This document shows, one piece after another, positions 36,101 through 44,104 of a stretch of DNA of 64,000 nt. Source of the stretch: Allobosea sp. BK604 (lineage in GTDB: Bacteria; Pseudomonadota; Alphaproteobacteria; Rhizobiales; Beijerinckiaceae); contig NZ_SLZF01000008.1 of NCBI RefSeq assembly GCF_004341515.1, positions 248,001 to 312,000 on the forward strand, read 5' to 3'. The position numbers and the translations under genes were made by a program. The notes under the pieces were generated by a model that was not told where the DNA came from, made no database searches, and saw only the letters and a program-made list of their open reading frames with translations. Position 1 is the first letter of the stretch. The number at the start of each line of letters is the position of its first letter.

Positions 36101-38024
36101 TCGCGGCGGCACGCAGATCGTGAACGGCACGGTCATCGGCTCTGCGACGAGCTTTGGCAGCGGCTCGATCAGCAATTTTGGCAATCTGATCATCGACCAG
36201 CCGACCGACGCGACCTTGGTCAACGCGATCAATGGCAATGGCACCTTTACCAAGCGCGGCGCCGGCAATCTCAACTTCACCGGCGGCGGCGGACTCTTTG
36301 GCCCGACCACGGTCGAGGCCGGCAAGCTTTCGGTCAATAATGCGTTCACTTTCTCGCCGGTCACGGTGCTCAGCGGCGCAGCGCTTGGCGGCAACGGCAC
36401 AGTCGGCACCACCACCGTCCAGTCCGGCGCGACCATCGCGCCCGGCAACTCGATCGGCACACTCAACGTCAACGGCAACCTGACGCTGGCGCCGGGCTCG
36501 ACCTACGAGGTCGAGCTGGCCGGCAACGGCACCTCCGACCGGATCGCCGTGACCGGGATCGCCACGGCCAGCGGCAGTCAGGTCGGCGTCAGCGCGCTCG
36601 ATCCACAGACGAGCTATATCAACGGCCAGCGCTACACGATCCTGACCGCGACCGGTGGTGTCGCCGGCAGCGCGCCCGGCGCCGTCTCGCGTTCGGCCTT
36701 CCTCGATCTCACGGTGGATAAGCAACCGAACCAGGTCGATCTCGTCATCGCGGTCAAGGGCACGCCCCCGGTGACGCCCCCCACCGATCCGGTGACGCCG
36801 ACCGATCCCGGTACTCCGCCGGTCACGCCGCCGGTCACGCCGCCCGCTCCGCCGCCGCTCGTCTTCCAGACGGTGGCGCAGACCGGCAACCAGTACGCCA
36901 CGGCGCTCGCCCTCAACAGCCTGCCGCAGGTTGGCGGGACGCTGGCGCTCTATAACAGCCTGCTGGTGCTGGACGCGCCGACGGCCCGCGCCGCCTTCGA
37001 CGCGCTCTCGGGCGATGCGCATGCTTCTGCCAAGACGGCGCTGGTCGAGGAAAGCTGGCTGCTGCGCAACGCGATGAACGACCGGCTGCGCTCGGCCTTC
37101 GGTGGTGTCGGCGCGGCGCCGATGGCGACGATGAGCTACGGCTTCACCGCCGATCTTGCCCCCGCCGTGAAGGGGCCGATGCCGAGGCTGGCGCCGGCCG
37201 AGCGCTTCGCCGTCTGGGGCCAGGGCTATGGCGCCTGGGGCCGGACCGATACCGATCGCAACGCCGCCAAGCTCACCCGCTCGACCGGCGGCTTCCTTGT
37301 TGGTGCCGATGTCGCGGTGTTCGACACGATGCGCGTCGGCCTGCTCGCCGGCTATAGCCGCAGCGAGTTCGACGCCAAGGGCCGGCTCTCCTCGGGCGAG
37401 AGCGACAACTACCATCTCGGCCTCTATGGCGGCGGCCAGTGGGGTGCGCTCAGCCTGCGTACCGGTGCAAGCTACACCTGGCATGAGATCGACACCTCGC
37501 GCATCGTCGCCTTCCCGGGCTTCGGCAACAGCCTGAGGGCCGATTACAATGCCGGCACGGCGCAGGTCTTCGGCGAGCTCGGCTATCGCTTCGATGTCGG
37601 ACAGGTCGCGCTCGAACCCTTCGCCGGCCTCGCCTATGTCAATCTGCACACCGACGGCTTCAACGAGATCGGCGGCGCCGCGGCACTCAACGGCCGCAGC
37701 GACGACACCAGCCTCGGTTACTCCACGCTCGGCCTGCGCGCCTCGACCTCCTTCGCGCTCTCGGGCATGGACCTCACCCTGCGCGGCGGCCTCGCCTGGC
37801 GTCACGCCTTCGGGCATGTCGATCCGGCCGCTACGCTCGCCTTCGCCGGCTCCGGCGCCTTCACCGTCGCCGGCCTGCCGATCGCCAGGGACGCCGCGCT
37901 CGTCGAAGCCGGGCTCGACCTTGCCATCAGCAAGAGTGCGACCTTGGGCGTCTCCTATACTGGCCAACTCGCCCAGGATGCCCAGGACCACGCGTTCAAG
38001 GCCAACCTCGCGTGGAAATTCTAG
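33120..38024 (+). CDS. large autotransporter with PATR-type passenger repeats
   Basis: 1634 residues from ATG 33120 (TAAGGAGACGACTT upstream). A long signal sequence (LLASVSAAALACWLPCAALAA) leads to a passenger of GNG/NGGT-rich beta-helix repeats, first irregular (INNGTIAGGN, ENNGTIRGGN), then six regular repeats (35082-36296). A proline/threonine linker (residues about 1214-1247, repeating VTPP) precedes a C-terminal beta-barrel of about 270 residues (RFAVWGQGYGAWG to NLAWKF, ending in the required aromatic F). It is a type Va secreted surface protein, probably an adhesin; no protease triad is visible. The long frame opposite it is a shadow. Confidence 0.93.
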   Translation: MNARAGGRGAGIRYIRRGALLASVSAAALACWLPCAALAADFTAGTDQQFRDAIAAANASPDASSTIRLTGSFAISGASITALTKPITIDTQGFTLSGTDGTGAIGLNIVAAVPGGNPVTFFGTLRGADSAAAVAAQVGMGNQRIGLINNGTIAGGNGTSNNVLNGGGAGIRFNNPNAPIINNGTIQGGNSIAGSGGAGVDLAGTIVPATLENNGTIRGGNGPANGANSAGVGVISRIGVSQITNNGPGVIEGGAGAFAITSIGNTANINLINSGIIRAGAGQDTAITLASTATTGVINLELRDGSQIFGNVIGNATALTDSLTLSGTGSNSLDISQYRNFDSFQKTGTGTWTLTGAGVGAMPWVVQQGTLLVNGTTTGDIGVLPTGTIGGSGTINGNVQLSPGAASLNPGGALSTPGTLTINGALLMGPGSSLNFEVGQIGTGPLNDLLNINGDLTPTLGAVVNVATTPGGTSDPGLYRLINYTGAFLGSLTLGSAPSPDFSLQTVVPGQINLINTGGLVLRFWDGPAGHGDNLIGGGTGIWQDSTGNSNWTLPDGSVNAPYPTGAFAVFQGTPGTVTVDTTGGPVVAAGMQFLVDNYIIQGGDITLLGPQATIRVGDGTAASSGYFARIASNLTGNTQLVKADLGSLILSGENTYTGGTLISGGTLVIGDGGTTGSIVGDVTNNNALVFNRSNAMTFDGVISGSGFVAQAGTGTTTLTGVNTYSGGTVIGLGTLIGSATSFGSGGIGNNSALVIDQPSDASFANAISGTGSFTKRGAGTLALTGANTYAGGTTIEAGTLQLGAGGMAGSITGDVVNNGTLAFNRSDTVTFTGAISGSGALRQDGSGTVILTGANSYGGGTTIAAGTLQIGNGGTDGSISGDVVNNGTLAVNRTNIVSLSGAISGSGALQQIGTGTTVLTGANTYTGGTTIAAGTLQLGNGGTTGSIIGDVVNNGTLEIQRTGALTLAGAISGTGGVALNGAVTLTLTGANTYRGGTQIVNGTVIGSATSFGSGSISNFGNLIIDQPTDATLVNAINGNGTFTKRGAGNLNFTGGGGLFGPTTVEAGKLSVNNAFTFSPVTVLSGAALGGNGTVGTTTVQSGATIAPGNSIGTLNVNGNLTLAPGSTYEVELAGNGTSDRIAVTGIATASGSQVGVSALDPQTSYINGQRYTILTATGGVAGSAPGAVSRSAFLDLTVDKQPNQVDLVIAVKGTPPVTPPTDPVTPTDPGTPPVTPPVTPPAPPPLVFQTVAQTGNQYATALALNSLPQVGGTLALYNSLLVLDAPTARAAFDALSGDAHASAKTALVEESWLLRNAMNDRLRSAFGGVGAAPMATMSYGFTADLAPAVKGPMPRLAPAERFAVWGQGYGAWGRTDTDRNAAKLTRSTGGFLVGADVAVFDTMRVGLLAGYSRSEFDAKGRLSSGESDNYHLGLYGGGQWGALSLRTGASYTWHEIDTSRIVAFPGFGNSLRADYNAGTAQVFGELGYRFDVGQVALEPFAGLAYVNLHTDGFNEIGGAAALNGRSDDTSLGYSTLGLRASTSFALSGMDLTLRGGLAWRHAFGHVDPAATLAFAGSGAFTVAGLPIARDAALVEAGLDLAISKSATLGVSYTGQLAQDAQDHAFKANLAWKF
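35082..36296 (+). repeat. six in-frame passenger repeats, mostly 204 bases
   Basis: Units begin at AAC/AAT-ACCTAT (protein NTYxGGT) at 35082, 35286, 35481, 35685, 35889 and 36093, so the period is 204, 195, 204, 204 and 204 bases. Each codes for about 68 residues with the pattern NTYTGGT-IxxGTLxxGxGG-GSIxGDVxNNGTL-FxR-TxxxAISGSGxLxxxGTG-LTGA. High identity makes the tract prone to unequal recombination. Confidence 0.85.
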
Positions 38025-38171
38025 GGCGAGCCGCAGGCTGTCCAATCGCGGGGAGCGCCGAAGTCGCGCTCCGGGCCTGGCCATCATGGCGGTCCAGTCC
38101 GGATGCCAGGGCGGGGGCACACGCCATCAATGCACTGGCATCCGCGCGGTTTGACGTGTATCAGGCCGCCA

Positions 38172-39023
38172 ATGGCAGTTAACGATCTTCAATCCGTCGA
38201 GGCGCAACCTTTCGGAAGCTTTGCTCCGCAAGGCCTCGCCGCCCGGATCATCCGCTGGACGCGCGGCGCCCCGAACAGCTTCTTCGGCCGCAGGCTTGCT
38301 TACGGCCTGCGTCGTATCGGCCTGCGCTCGCTCGACGGCAAGCCTGTCGATATCGAGGCTCTCGGCGCGCGCATGCGGCTCTTTCCCGAGGGCAATGTCT
38401 GCGAGAAGCGTGTGCTGTTCACGCCGCAATATTTCGATCCTGTCGAGCTTGGCGTGCTGGCCTCGCGGGTGCGTGACGGCTTCCGCTTCATCGATATCGG
38501 CGCGAATATCGGCGCCTATTCGCTGTTCGTCGCGGCCCAGGCCGGGCCGGGCGCGCGCATCCTCGCCGTCGAGCCGCAGCCCGACGTGTTCTCGCGCCTG
38601 ACCTATAATATCGCGCAGAATCCGTTCGGCACGATCAAGGCAGTGGCCTGCGCCCTCGCCGACAAGCCGGGCGAACTCACCCTGTTCATCGACCTGGTCA
38701 ATCGCGGCGAATCCAGCGTCCGCATCCTGAACTCGAGCACGAGCAGCACCATCAAGGTGCCGGCGACGACGCTGCTGGCGCTCGCCGAGGGCGAGGGCTA
38801 CGACCGGCTCGACGCGATCAAGCTCGATGTCGAGGGCGCCGAGGACCTGATCCTCGAGCCCTTCCTGCGCGATGCGCCGGAATCGCTCTGGCCGAAGCTG
38901 ATCCTGATCGAGGATTCGCGCCTGCGCTGGCAGAGCGACCTCACCCAGCTCCTGACCCAGCGCGGTTACGAGCTGTTGCTGCAGACCCGCATGAACCTCA
39001 TCTTCGAACGCAAGACGGGCTGA
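38172..39023 (+). CDS. FkbM-family methyltransferase
   Basis: 283 residues from ATG 38172. SAM-binding motif I is FIDIGANIGAYS near residue 110 and the acidic motif II is AVEPQPDVFSRL near 134; DAIKLDVEGAEDLIL near 215 is the FkbM signature. It methylates a hydroxyl group, typically on a sugar. It lies 148 bases after the autotransporter on the same strand, but no glycosyltransferase is nearby. Ribosome site weak; the longer upstream frame looks non-coding. Confidence 0.9.
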   Translation: MAVNDLQSVEAQPFGSFAPQGLAARIIRWTRGAPNSFFGRRLAYGLRRIGLRSLDGKPVDIEALGARMRLFPEGNVCEKRVLFTPQYFDPVELGVLASRVRDGFRFIDIGANIGAYSLFVAAQAGPGARILAVEPQPDVFSRLTYNIAQNPFGTIKAVACALADKPGELTLFIDLVNRGESSVRILNSSTSSTIKVPATTLLALAEGEGYDRLDAIKLDVEGAEDLILEPFLRDAPESLWPKLILIEDSRLRWQSDLTQLLTQRGYELLLQTRMNLIFERKTG

Positions 39024-39246
39024 GGCTTCAGGCCTCAGCACAGCTTCCGACGCATGGCGGGCGTGTCCTGCACGGCGTGCCGCCAGCTTGAGCGTTTTGC
39101 GGCAAACCCCTAGCTCTTAACCGCGGCCTTGGCAGCAGAGCTCGGGCCGTCTTTCGCCATCCCATCTATCGGCGGGCAGGGCCGGCGAGGGGAACTATCA
39201 CGACGGCCGTCCGCGCAAGCTGCGGGGCGGCAACAAGGAGCCGGCC

Positions 39247-40011
39247 ATGACCGCGACCGACGCATCCCTCAAGCATCCCACCGTCACCGCGGCCATCCTG
39301 GTGATTGGCGACGAGATTCTGTCCGGCCGGACCAAGGACAAGAATATCGGCTATATCGCCGAGTACCTGACCAATATCGGCATCGAGTTGCGCGAAGTCC
39401 GCGTCGTGCCCGACCTGATGGACGAGATCGTCTCGTCGCTGAACGCCCTGCGCGCCCGCTACACCTATGTCTTCACCACCGGCGGCATCGGCCCGACCCA
39501 TGACGACATCACTGCCGATTCGGTCGCGGCCGCCTTCGGCGTCGCGATCGACCATGATCCGCGCGCGATCGAGATGCTGTCCGAGCGCTTCCCGGCCGAT
39601 CAGCTCAACGAGGCGCGGCTGCGCATGGCCCGCATCCCGGCCGGGGCCGAGCTGATCGCCAATTCCGTCTCGAAGGCGCCGGGCTTCAATATCGGCAATG
39701 TCTTCGTCATGGCCGGCGTGCCGGCGATCATGCAGGCCATGCTCGATGTCGTCGGCCCGACATTGAAGACCGGCACCAAGATCCTCTCCGAGACGGTGCG
39801 CGCCGGTCTGCGCGAGGGCGATATCGGCACCCAGCTCGGTGAGATCGCCAAGGCACATCCCGCGGTCGCAATCGGCTCCTATCCATTCTGGTCGGAGACG
39901 GGGCCGGATACCAATGTCGTGGTGCGCTCGCGCAATCCCGAAAAGCTCGCTGAGGCGGTCGCCGCGGTGAAGTCGATGATCGAAGCAGAGCAGACACGTT
40001 TGCGGGGATAG
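39247..40011 (+). CDS. molybdopterin-binding / CinA N-terminal domain protein
   Basis: 254 residues after AAGGAGCCGGCC. The MoCF-biosynthesis fold with AILVIGDEILSGRTKDKN (near 16-33) and TTGGIGPTHDDITAD (near 77-91) is that of the N-terminal half of CinA; the nicotinamide-nucleotide amidase half is absent. In CinA this domain acts as an ADP-ribose pyrophosphatase. Usually labelled competence/damage-inducible protein A, although competence is not implied. Nothing notable was seen in the 223 bases upstream. Confidence 0.9.
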   Translation: MTATDASLKHPTVTAAILVIGDEILSGRTKDKNIGYIAEYLTNIGIELREVRVVPDLMDEIVSSLNALRARYTYVFTTGGIGPTHDDITADSVAAAFGVAIDHDPRAIEMLSERFPADQLNEARLRMARIPAGAELIANSVSKAPGFNIGNVFVMAGVPAIMQAMLDVVGPTLKTGTKILSETVRAGLREGDIGTQLGEIAKAHPAVAIGSYPFWSETGPDTNVVVRSRNPEKLAEAVAAVKSMIEAEQTRLRG

Positions 40012-40333
40012 AAGGCCTACGCCGCAACCTATGGGGGGTGGTTTCTTCGGTGCTATACTGCTTTTCGTGGCCGGCGGAGAGCTGCCGGTTCGCCTCTATA
40101 CTGCCTTCCCCTGACACGCGGGTTTTCCTTTGCGGAAATATTTGAGCGTAGCTCGAATACATTAGAATTATTACTAATAAACGAATCATCAACCAAACGC
40201 ATGCAACCTATTCTTGCGGGCGACATTGTCGCGCGTGTTCATTCCGGCATGCGCGGGGGCGCCTGTGCCGGCATGTCCGGCTGCGCCTGTCCGGGTTGCG
40301 GCCCGGCGGCGCTTCCGTTCTACAGGGGGCAGC
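40012..40333. other. 322-base gap upstream of the chemoreceptor gene
   Basis: No gene. An AT-rich patch at 40135-40195 (TTGAGC, ATACATTAGAATTATTACTAATAAACG) may hold the promoter. TGCTATACTGC and TCTATACTGCC recur 38 bases apart, and GCGCCTGTGCCGGCATGTCCGGC / GCGCCTGTCCGG is a short GC-rich direct repeat. No operator or terminator is convincing. Confidence 0.4.
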
Positions 40334-42169
40334 ATGGCACATCTTCTCGGCCTGTTTTCGAACAGGCATCTCGCCGCGCAGGTCGCGGCGATCAATCGCT
40401 CGCAGGCCGTGATCGAATTCGACCTCACCGGCAAGATCCTTAACGCGAACGAGAATTTCCTGGCCGTGCTGGGCTACACGCTCGATGAGATCAAGGGCCA
40501 GCATCACCGCATGTTCGTCGATCCGGCCGAGCGCGAGAGCGCGGCCTATCGCCAGTTCTGGGAAGCGCTGGGGCGCGGCGAGTACTCCTCCGGCCAGTAC
40601 CTGCGCTTCGGAAAGGGCGGCAAGGAGGTCTGGATCCAGGCGAGCTACAACCCGATCCTCGGGGCGGGCGGCAGGCCGGTCGGCGTGATCAAATACGCTT
40701 TCGACATCACCGCGCAGAAGGAGCGCCTCGCCGATCTCGAGGGCCAGCAGGCCGCGATCAGCAAGGCGCAGGCGGTGATCGAGTTCGATCTCACCGGCAA
40801 GATCCTGACCGCCAACGACAATTTCCTGGCCGTGCTCGGCTATTCGCTGGACGAGATCAAGGGCCAGCACCATCGCATGTTCGTCGATCCGGCGGAGCGC
40901 GAGAGCGCGGCCTATCGCCAGTTCTGGGAACGGCTCGGTCGCGGCGAATACGATGCGGCGCAGTATCGCCGCATTGGCAAGGGCGGCAAGGAGATCTGGA
41001 TCCAGGCCTCCTATAATCCGATCTTCGATTCGAAGGGGCGGCCCTACAAGGTGGTGAAATTCGCCACCGACATCACCGCGACCTTTCGTGGCAAGCAGCT
41101 CGAGGCGGCGGTCAGGGAGACCAGCGAGGTCATCGCCCGCGCCAAGGGCAAGGATCTGACCGGGCGCATTCCGCTCGGCGGCAAGAGCGGCGAGATCGCC
41201 CAGCTCTGCACCGGCGTCAACGACCTGCTCGACACGCTCGCCGAGGTCGTCGGCTCGGTGCGCGAGGTAGCGCAACAGATCGCGGCGGCATCCGGCAAGA
41301 TCTCGGCCGACAGCGCCCAGCTCGCCGAGCGCACCGAAGCCAACGCGTCGAGCCTGCAGCAGACCGCGGCGACGACGGAGGAGCTCGCGGCCTCGGTCAA
41401 GCACAGCGCCGGCCATTCGCGCACGGCGGTCGAGCTCGGCCACGAGGCGCGCAGCGTCGCCGAGCGTGGCGGCGCTATTGTCGGCGAGGCGGTCGGCGCC
41501 ATGGGGCGGATCGAGCAGGCCTCCTCCGGTATTTCCGAGATCATCGCGATGATCGACGAGATCGCCTTCCAGACCAATCTCCTGGCGCTCAACGCCGCGG
41601 TCGAGGCAGCACGGGCCGGCGATGCCGGGCGCGGCTTCGCCGTGGTCGCGACCGAGGTGAGGGCGCTCGCCGCCCGCTGCTCGGAATCGGCCAATGGCGT
41701 GAAGTCGTTGATCGCCAATTCGAGCGAGCAGATCCAGTCCGGCGTCACCCTGGTCAAGACTGCCGGCACGACGCTGCAGGAGATCGTCTCGGCGGCGAGC
41801 CGCGTCGCCGCCACTGTCAACGAGATCTCCGCCGCGACGACCGAGCAGGCCAACGGTATCGACGAGATGGCGCGCACCGTCGCGCATATGGACGAGATCA
41901 CCCAGCAGAACTCGCTGCTGGCCGATGCCAGCGCCAAGGTGGCGCAGGAGCTCAGGCAGGATACCGAGCGGCTTTCGGCCATGGTCGCGGCCTTCAGGCT
42001 CGGCGGCGCCGGACAGGGTTCCGAGGTGCAGGTCTCGCGCCAGCTGCGCGAGACGGCGCCGCATCTCGCCGGATCCGCTGCGGTCCGTCCTCCCGTCATG
42101 GCCAGTGGCGCAGCAAGGCCGAGGCGCGTCGCCGGCAGTGGCGGCGGCGATGGCTGGGAAGAGTTCTAG
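40334..42169 (+). CDS. cytosolic methyl-accepting chemotaxis protein with two PAS domains
   Basis: 611 residues from ATG 40334 (AGGGGGCAGC upstream). No membrane helix. Two nearly identical PAS/PAC units at about residues 20-140 and 142-262 (each with [34 protein letters not shown] or [12 protein letters not shown]), a short HAMP-like linker, then the signalling hairpin with [18 protein letters not shown] near 412-430. It ends GDGWEEF, the W-x-x-F type pentapeptide tether used by CheR/CheB. PAS domains of this group often bind haem or flavin and sense redox or oxygen; the ligand is unknown. Confidence 0.93.
   Translation: MAHLLGLFSNRHLAAQVAAINRSQAVIEFDLTGKILNANENFLAVLGYTLDEIKGQHHRMFVDPAERESAAYRQFWEALGRGEYSSGQYLRFGKGGKEVWIQASYNPILGAGGRPVGVIKYAFDITAQKERLADLEGQQAAISKAQAVIEFDLTGKILTANDNFLAVLGYSLDEIKGQHHRMFVDPAERESAAYRQFWERLGRGEYDAAQYRRIGKGGKEIWIQASYNPIFDSKGRPYKVVKFATDITATFRGKQLEAAVRETSEVIARAKGKDLTGRIPLGGKSGEIAQLCTGVNDLLDTLAEVVGSVREVAQQIAAASGKISADSAQLAERTEANASSLQQTAATTEELAASVKHSAGHSRTAVELGHEARSVAERGGAIVGEAVGAMGRIEQASSGISEIIAMIDEIAFQTNLLALNAAVEAARAGDAGRGFAVVATEVRALAARCSESANGVKSLIANSSEQIQSGVTLVKTAGTTLQEIVSAASRVAATVNEISAATTEQANGIDEMARTVAHMDEITQQNSLLADASAKVAQELRQDTERLSAMVAAFRLGGAGQGSEVQVSRQLRETAPHLAGSAAVRPPVMASGAARPRRVAGSGGGDGWEEF
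40409..41140 (+). repeat. tandem duplication of the PAS-coding segment (366-base period)
   Basis: The segment beginning GTGATCGAATTCGA at 40409 is repeated from 40775 (GTGATCGAGTTCGA). Long stretches are identical, such as GAGATCAAGGGCCAGCA and GCGAGAGCGCGGCCTATCG. A recent in-frame domain duplication. Confidence 0.85.
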
Positions 42170-42269
42170 CGCGTCCTTCTGGGGATGGAGCCGGCCGCGC
42201 TCTTGCCACGGCCGCGCTTATCGGCTTTGCGGAATGGTCGAGAGTTTTGACCAGCCGTGAGGGCGACTA

Positions 42270-42779
42270 ATGGCCGAACCCAGCTCCAACAAGGCCTTCC
42301 CGGTCTCCTGGGACCAGTTTCACCGCGATGCGCGCGCGCTCGCCTGGCGGCTGGCCGAGAAGGGGCCGTTCGAGGCGATCGTCTGCATCACCCGCGGCGG
42401 GCTGGTGCCGGCCGCGATCATCTGCCGGGAGCTCGGCCTGCGCCTGATCGAGACGGTCTGCATCGCGAGCTATCACGACTACAAGAACCAGTCCGAGCTC
42501 GTCGTGCTGAAGGATGTCGCGCCCTCGATCAAGGCGATCGGCGACGGACAGGGCAAGGGCGTGCTCGTGGTCGACGACCTCACCGATACCGGCAAGACCG
42601 CCAAGGTGGTGCGCGAGATGCTTCCCAACGCGCATTTCGCGACGGTCTATGCCAAGCCCGCCGGCGTGCCGACGATCGACACTTTCGTCACCGAGGTCAG
42701 CCAGGACACCTGGATCTATTTCCCCTGGGACATGGGGCTCGCCTATGTCGAGCCGATCGCCAAGGACCATAAGGGCTAG
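42270..42779 (+). CDS. gpt: xanthine(-guanine) phosphoribosyltransferase
   Basis: 169 residues. PRPP-binding signature [15 protein letters not shown] near residues 93-107 and TRGGLVPAA near 41-49; C-terminal [10 protein letters not shown] is typical of XGPRT. It salvages xanthine and guanine to XMP and GMP. Length close to the E. coli enzyme (152) with a short N-terminal addition. Confidence 0.93.
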   Translation: MAEPSSNKAFPVSWDQFHRDARALAWRLAEKGPFEAIVCITRGGLVPAAIICRELGLRLIETVCIASYHDYKNQSELVVLKDVAPSIKAIGDGQGKGVLVVDDLTDTGKTAKVVREMLPNAHFATVYAKPAGVPTIDTFVTEVSQDTWIYFPWDMGLAYVEPIAKDHKG

Positions 42780-42788
42780 GCGACGCTA

Positions 42789-42874
42789 CCGTCGTTGCGA
42801 GCGCAGCGAAACAATCCAGGGGGACTGCGCGAGGCCCTGGGATTGCTTCGTCGCTTCGCTCCTCTCAATGACGG
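42789..42874. repeat. dispersed palindromic repeat, family A copy 2
   Basis: CCGTCGTTGCGAGCGCAGCG at the left and CTCTCAATGACGG at the right, with ATCCAGGGGGACTG and GGATTGCTTCGTCGC inside; the most degenerate of the three copies. It sits between the convergent gpt and EamA genes, a likely two-way terminator site. Confidence 0.8.
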
Positions 42875-42883
42875 ACGCTTGCT

Positions 42884-43807
42884 CTAAGCCACACTCTTCG
42901 ACCTGAGCGCGATGACCATGCCGGTGATGGCGAGCGCCATGCCGGCGGTCTCGGTCAGGGAGGCCTTCTCGCCGAGCAGCAAGGTGCCGGAGATCGCGGT
43001 GACGACCGGCACCAGCGGCAGGAACAGCGCGGCGCGTCCGGCGCCGAGGATCGCCACCGCCTGGGTGTAGAGAAAGAGCGCGGCAGCGCCGACGATCACG
43101 CCCTGGTAGAGCGCCTGCAGCGCGATCGCCCCCCAGGCCACATGACCGAGATTGACCGGCATGGCGAGCGCCATGATCGGCAAGAGCGGCACCGAGAGCA
43201 GGCAGGTCGCCATCGTCACTTCGATCGCATCCGCGCCCCAGCGCCTGGCCAGCAGGCCGAAGATCGACCAGAGCAGCGCGATCAGGACGAAGAGCAGGTC
43301 GCCGATCCAGGCGCCTTCGCGCGTCGGGGTGTTGCCGAGCGCCTCCAGGGAGAACAGCCCGACGCCGAGCAGGATGACGCCAAGGCCCGCAAGACGGCCC
43401 GGACCCGGGCGCTCGGCGAGCACGAACCAGGCGAGCAGCGCGGTGCAGACCGGGATCAGCCCCGGCGAGATCACCGCGGAATGCAGCGCCGGCGCGAAAT
43501 GTGCGCCGCCGACGAGAAGGGCGCTATAGCTCGGGCCGATCAGCGCGGTCAGGATCAGCGCCCGTTTCCAGCCGAGCCGCCCGACCGGGAAGGGTTTTAG
43601 CCGCTTCAGCGCGAAGGGCAGCAGTACCAGCGAGGCGGCGAGGAAGCGCAGGATGGTGACATCGGCGGCAGAAAGCCCATCGGCTACCGATTGCCGCGAG
43701 ACCACCGACTGCACGCCCCAGATCAGCGAGGCCAGCGCCCCGCAGGCGAAGCCGAGCCAGAGGCGGCCGCCGGCGGGCTGGGGAATCGAGGGGGAGGTGG
43801 CGGTCAC
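42884..43807 (-). CDS. EamA/DMT-family membrane transporter
   Basis: About 307 residues if the GTG at 43807 (VTATSPSIPQPAGGRLWLG) is used. The ten-helix, two-EamA-repeat pattern is clear: GALASLIWGVQSVVSRQSV at helix 1, FLAASLVLLPFAL, then the second repeat from GAWIGDLLFVLIALLWS to the C-terminus AGMALAITGMVIAL. Probable exporter of amino acids or other metabolites. The open frame extends to 43984, but its first part runs inside repeat A copy 3; ATG 43930 is a weaker alternative. Confidence 0.87.
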   Translation of the reverse strand: MTATSPSIPQPAGGRLWLGFACGALASLIWGVQSVVSRQSVADGLSAADVTILRFLAASLVLLPFALKRLKPFPVGRLGWKRALILTALIGPSYSALLVGGAHFAPALHSAVISPGLIPVCTALLAWFVLAERPGPGRLAGLGVILLGVGLFSLEALGNTPTREGAWIGDLLFVLIALLWSIFGLLARRWGADAIEVTMATCLLSVPLLPIMALAMPVNLGHVAWGAIALQALYQGVIVGAAALFLYTQAVAILGAGRAALFLPLVPVVTAISGTLLLGEKASLTETAGMALAITGMVIALRSKSVA

Positions 43808-43959
43808 GGGGCGGTTCCGGCGGAAAGCCGGCTTATGCGGGCGGCGCCAGGTCCCGGCAAGGCTATGCGGGCCGTAAGGCTCCACGCTCCGCGCATGGGC
43901 GAGGACAGAGTTTCGGTACAGGCCAGACATCGATTGAAGCGGCGGGGGACGCCGCCACG

Positions 43960-44051
43960 CGTCATTGCGAGCGTAGCGAAGCAATCCAGGGGCAGCAGCG
44001 CTCTACGTCCCCCTGGATTGCTTCGTCGGCTCCGCCTCCTCGCAATGACGG
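43960..44051. repeat. dispersed palindromic repeat, family A copy 3
   Basis: CGTCATTGCGAGCGTAGCG and CTCCTCGCAATGACGG at the ends; GCAATCCAGGGGCAGC and CCCCTGGATTGCTTCG inside form the arms. It separates the EamA gene from the serine hydrolase gene. Best preserved copy. Confidence 0.87.
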
Positions 44052-44104
44052 CGGTGAGATCGCGGCCGAAGCGTCCAGCAGCCTCTACCTCACCCGTCAA
44101 AGCC

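Noticed and set aside
35082-36296. Tandem repeats considered as a CRISPR array
   Set aside because: Period about 204 bases, in frame inside a gene, with no short repeat/spacer pattern and no cas genes.
34398-38120. A 1240-residue open frame opposite the autotransporter
   Set aside because: Shadow of the GC-rich, repetitive autotransporter gene; its translation is rich in R, A, G and D with no recognisable domain and it has no ribosome site.
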